From: Chloroflexota bacterium
GTDB lineage: Bacteria; Chloroflexota; Anaerolineae; Anaerolineales; VGOW01
Direction of reading: 5' to 3'
DNA length: 7,241 nucleotides
Assembly: GCA_016215145.1 (NCBI GenBank)
Contig: JACRLA010000274.1
Span: 1 to 7,241, forward strand
Below are positions 5,136 through 7,241 of this stretch, one piece after another (within the stretch, counting starts at the first letter, position 1; each line of letters starts with the position of its first letter). Position numbers and translations under genes: made by a program. The notes beneath the pieces were generated by a model that saw only the letters and a list, made by a program, of their open reading frames with translations, searched no databases and was not told the DNA's origin.

Positions 5136-7241
5136 CTGGTTTGAGTCGTCAAAGAAGTGGGCAACACAGTATGCACAGATCATCATTTGGGTAGCGTTGA
5201 TTTTTTTTGTGTTTGACTTATTGTATTGGCGAATCATTCGCGGCTACACACCGCCCGTCTCGTACGTTCCGTGGCCCCCCGCCCCCGATTGGGTTGAGAC
5301 GTTGTACGCCGCTCGCTGGGCATTGAGAGCTTTGGAAGTAGCTGGCGGCATCACCTTGATATATCTGGAAGTGATCGATCAATCGTTATCACGTTGGCTA
5401 CGGGCGACGTTAGAGAATCGAATCCGTTTATTTATGTTCGTCGGCCTCTCAGCATTTTTGTTGGGGAGCTATTTGATTCAACCGGGAAACGTCGGCGCAG
5501 GCGATGCAATGGCGCACATTGGCACGCCGTGGGCAATCCGCGAATCGATCAAAGACGGCAATTGGTTTGCCTTCTGGTCAAACTACGCTTACTTCGGGCA
5601 TCCCTTTTTGCAATTTTATAGCACGGCATATTATTATCTTGTTGCATGGATCAGTTTCCTCACGCGCAATGTGGAAGACGCCGCCGAAGTGACTCTCTTA
5701 ATATTGCATGTTGCCTCAGCCTACCCGATGTATTTGTATGTACGCCAACTAACTGGATCAAGTGTCGCCGGGGTTGCCGCCTCGCTGGCGTGGAGCGGAA
5801 CATTTTATCGCTACCATCTGATTCTCATCATCGGCAAATTATCGGTCTCACCCTTTATTGCTCTTTTGCCGTTGCAGTTGTATCTCATCGAACGACTCGC
5901 CACTGAGGAACAAGACAAACACAAACTATGGGCGGCGCTCGCTCTCACCATTGGCGCAATGGTGTGGACACATAAGCTGTATGCCGCCTGGGCAATCGCC
6001 TTGGGCTGCATTTATGTTGTGACTCGTCTCTTAGACGGAACGACAATTCACATTCCGCTTGGATTGCGGCGAGTCATTCTTGTCGTATCCGCTCATCTCG
6101 CCGGACTCATCGTCGCTCTTTACGAGATCGTTCCAACATTCGCCGAGCAAGCACTTGTAACCATTGGCGGGATGCTAGATCGAAATGCGTTTGGGCTACC
6201 TGTAGTAAGACTCGAAAATGTTTTGATCTTCAAGGACAGCTATTACTCCGATTGGTTCGGTGGGTATGTCGGCAACTCCATTTTATTTTTTGCGGTGCTG
6301 GCGATTCTCTTTGTCGTCATGACCCGTTACTGGAAGAGCGCCGCGCTCGTCCTGCAATTTGCCATTGCCGTCTTCATGACATTTACGCCCGCCTACTTCC
6401 CCTCTCTCTTTAACGCAATCTTTCATACACTGCCTTTTGGAAATTTAGCTTACGTGACCGGCACCTCGCCGGGTTTGTACTTGATGATCCTCATCGCGCC
6501 TGCCTCGGCTTTAACGGGCGTATTAGTTCATCTGGTTGGCGAACAATTGCGAAGCCGGGCAAACCAAATTCCTCGCGTTATGCAATCCGTGATCGGCAAC
6601 GACTTTGTATTTGAGCGCGTCGGAGTTGCAATATGTTTAGTCTTCTTCGCCGATTTAATTCCAACATCACTTTGGGTCAATATTAAATATCCTGACACTT
6701 ATTCGGGAGATCGCTTGGGGCGGCAACCAATCTGGAATACGTTGAGGCAATCGGGCGATCAAACATCGCGCCTTTACGATCTGCGCGGCAGCTATACCAA
6801 CGCCTTCTCTGTTTCTATGTGGAGCGGGCAACCGGGGTTGCTGGGTCAAATCCCTGATGCGCCCAATAAAATTCATACGCTGGCATATCAAGTAATTACT
6901 TCGCTGGAGGCAGATGGAAAAGATGGACGATTGCGAACCGAGACTCTCGATCTGCTTTATCAACTTGATATTCGATACATCACTACTGACTCGACCATGA
7001 CTCGTTTCGAGGGCGCGGAACGAGTGATGCAAACAAGTGACGCGATCTTGTGGCAAACCAAACACACGCCGATTATTGCTACAGTAACTCCACAAGCAAA
7101 CAACATGGTTCAAGTTAACGATGCCAACAGTGTGCAAGTTGAGATTAAGAATTACGCACTAACCAATGACGTAGTGAAAATAAATTTTTCTCTCCCTCAA
7201 CATGCCTTTGTCCAACTCGCTTACTCGGCGTATCCGTATCA
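5125..7241 (+). CDS. Multi-pass membrane protein, GT-C/YfhO-like, second tandem copy (3' end outside window)
   Basis: An open frame from ATG 5125 (or 5128) continues without a stop to the last base, giving 705 full codons. It is a paralogue of the gene before it. FESSKKW at residues 6-12, the GAGDAMAHI loop (124-132), DGNWFAFWSNY, GHPFLQFYST, TFYRYH, KYPD...GDRLGR and the terminal SAYPY all match in the same order. By comparison about 74 residues are missing: the last beta strands and the final membrane helix. The start overlaps the previous gene by 11 nt, so translational coupling is likely; no strong Shine-Dalgarno is visible, only ACGGGC at 5113-5118. A GT-C glycosyltransferase-like role is inferred as for copy 1. 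The Asp/His loop is retained in both, so neither copy looks degenerate. Outside the shared 5' segment the two proteins differ enough to have separate substrates or to form a heteromeric pair. Confidence 0.85.
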   Translation, partial: MMSNWFESSKKWATQYAQIIIWVALIFFVFDLLYWRIIRGYTPPVSYVPWPPAPDWVETLYAARWALRALEVAGGITLIYLEVIDQSLSRWLRATLENRIRLFMFVGLSAFLLGSYLIQPGNVGAGDAMAHIGTPWAIRESIKDGNWFAFWSNYAYFGHPFLQFYSTAYYYLVAWISFLTRNVEDAAEVTLLILHVASAYPMYLYVRQLTGSSVAGVAASLAWSGTFYRYHLILIIGKLSVSPFIALLPLQLYLIERLATEEQDKHKLWAALALTIGAMVWTHKLYAAWAIALGCIYVVTRLLDGTTIHIPLGLRRVILVVSAHLAGLIVALYEIVPTFAEQALVTIGGMLDRNAFGLPVVRLENVLIFKDSYYSDWFGGYVGNSILFFAVLAILFVVMTRYWKSAALVLQFAIAVFMTFTPAYFPSLFNAIFHTLPFGNLAYVTGTSPGLYLMILIAPASALTGVLVHLVGEQLRSRANQIPRVMQSVIGNDFVFERVGVAICLVFFADLIPTSLWVNIKYPDTYSGDRLGRQPIWNTLRQSGDQTSRLYDLRGSYTNAFSVSMWSGQPGLLGQIPDAPNKIHTLAYQVITSLEADGKDGRLRTETLDLLYQLDIRYITTDSTMTRFEGAERVMQTSDAILWQTKHTPIIATVTPQANNMVQVNDANSVQVEIKNYALTNDVVKINFSLPQHAFVQLAYSAYPY
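5140..5396 (+). repeat. Near-identical 5' segment, copy 2 (partner at 2841-3097)
   Basis: Direct repeat of 2841-3097 at about 94% identity by hand count. It encodes residues 6 to about 91 of the second membrane protein: the first membrane helix, the Pro-rich PPVSYVPWPPAP loop and the second hydrophobic segment. Similarity at synonymous sites is lost just after this block. Confidence 0.9.

Noticed and set aside
2841..5396. Insertion sequence or transposon flanked by direct repeats
   Set aside because: The repeated blocks are coding N-termini of paralogous membrane proteins. No transposase, terminal inverted repeats or target-site duplication can be seen.
6667..7137. 156-codon open frame on the - strand
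   Set aside because: It lies wholly inside the strongly supported + strand membrane protein frame (5125-7241), shows no recognisable motif, and has no plausible context.

Overview
The window looks like chromosomal DNA from a bacterium of moderate GC content, and I infer a Chloroflexota (Anaerolineae-like) member. The reasons are indirect: lipoproteins with long Ala/Pro/Thr linkers, heptameric repeats filling the intergenic gaps, and large multi-pass membrane proteins of the GT-C/YfhO type. No rRNA or marker gene is present to confirm this. Every supported gene lies on the + strand.

Layout. Positions 1-50 hold a short hairpin and a ribosome binding site. Two consecutive lipoprotein genes follow (51-922 region: 51..920 and 1008..1922). 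Each has a lipobox, a low-complexity linker and a C-terminal beta-rich domain with a shared cysteine pair. They are separated by a long terminator-like hairpin (937-1001) built partly from 7-nt units. The gap after the second lipoprotein (1923-2012) consists entirely of degenerate 7-nt repeats in two inverted arms, and the last unit runs into the start codon of the next gene. That gene (2011..2829) encodes a small DNA (N4-cytosine/N6-adenine) methyltransferase with no restriction enzyme visible beside it. Its stop codon overlaps (ATGA) the start of a large membrane protein (2826..5135). A paralogue of that protein starts 11 nt inside its end, at 5125, and runs off the right edge (5125..7241).

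The two membrane proteins are tandem duplicates. About the first 250 nt are roughly 94% identical by my hand count, while the DNA beyond falls to about 70% in the stretch I counted. This points to gene conversion or another recombination event in the 5' part. Both resemble GT-C fold membrane glycosyltransferase-like proteins (PTPS-related/YfhO type), so a role in cell-envelope glycan or lipid-linked sugar transfer is plausible but not proven. The overlaps suggest that methyltransferase and membrane genes are co-transcribed and translationally coupled. The lipoproteins may contribute to the same cell surface, but no sequence evidence ties them functionally to the methyltransferase. There is no gene-free stretch longer than 300 nt. 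I see no tRNA, rRNA, CRISPR array or insertion sequence.
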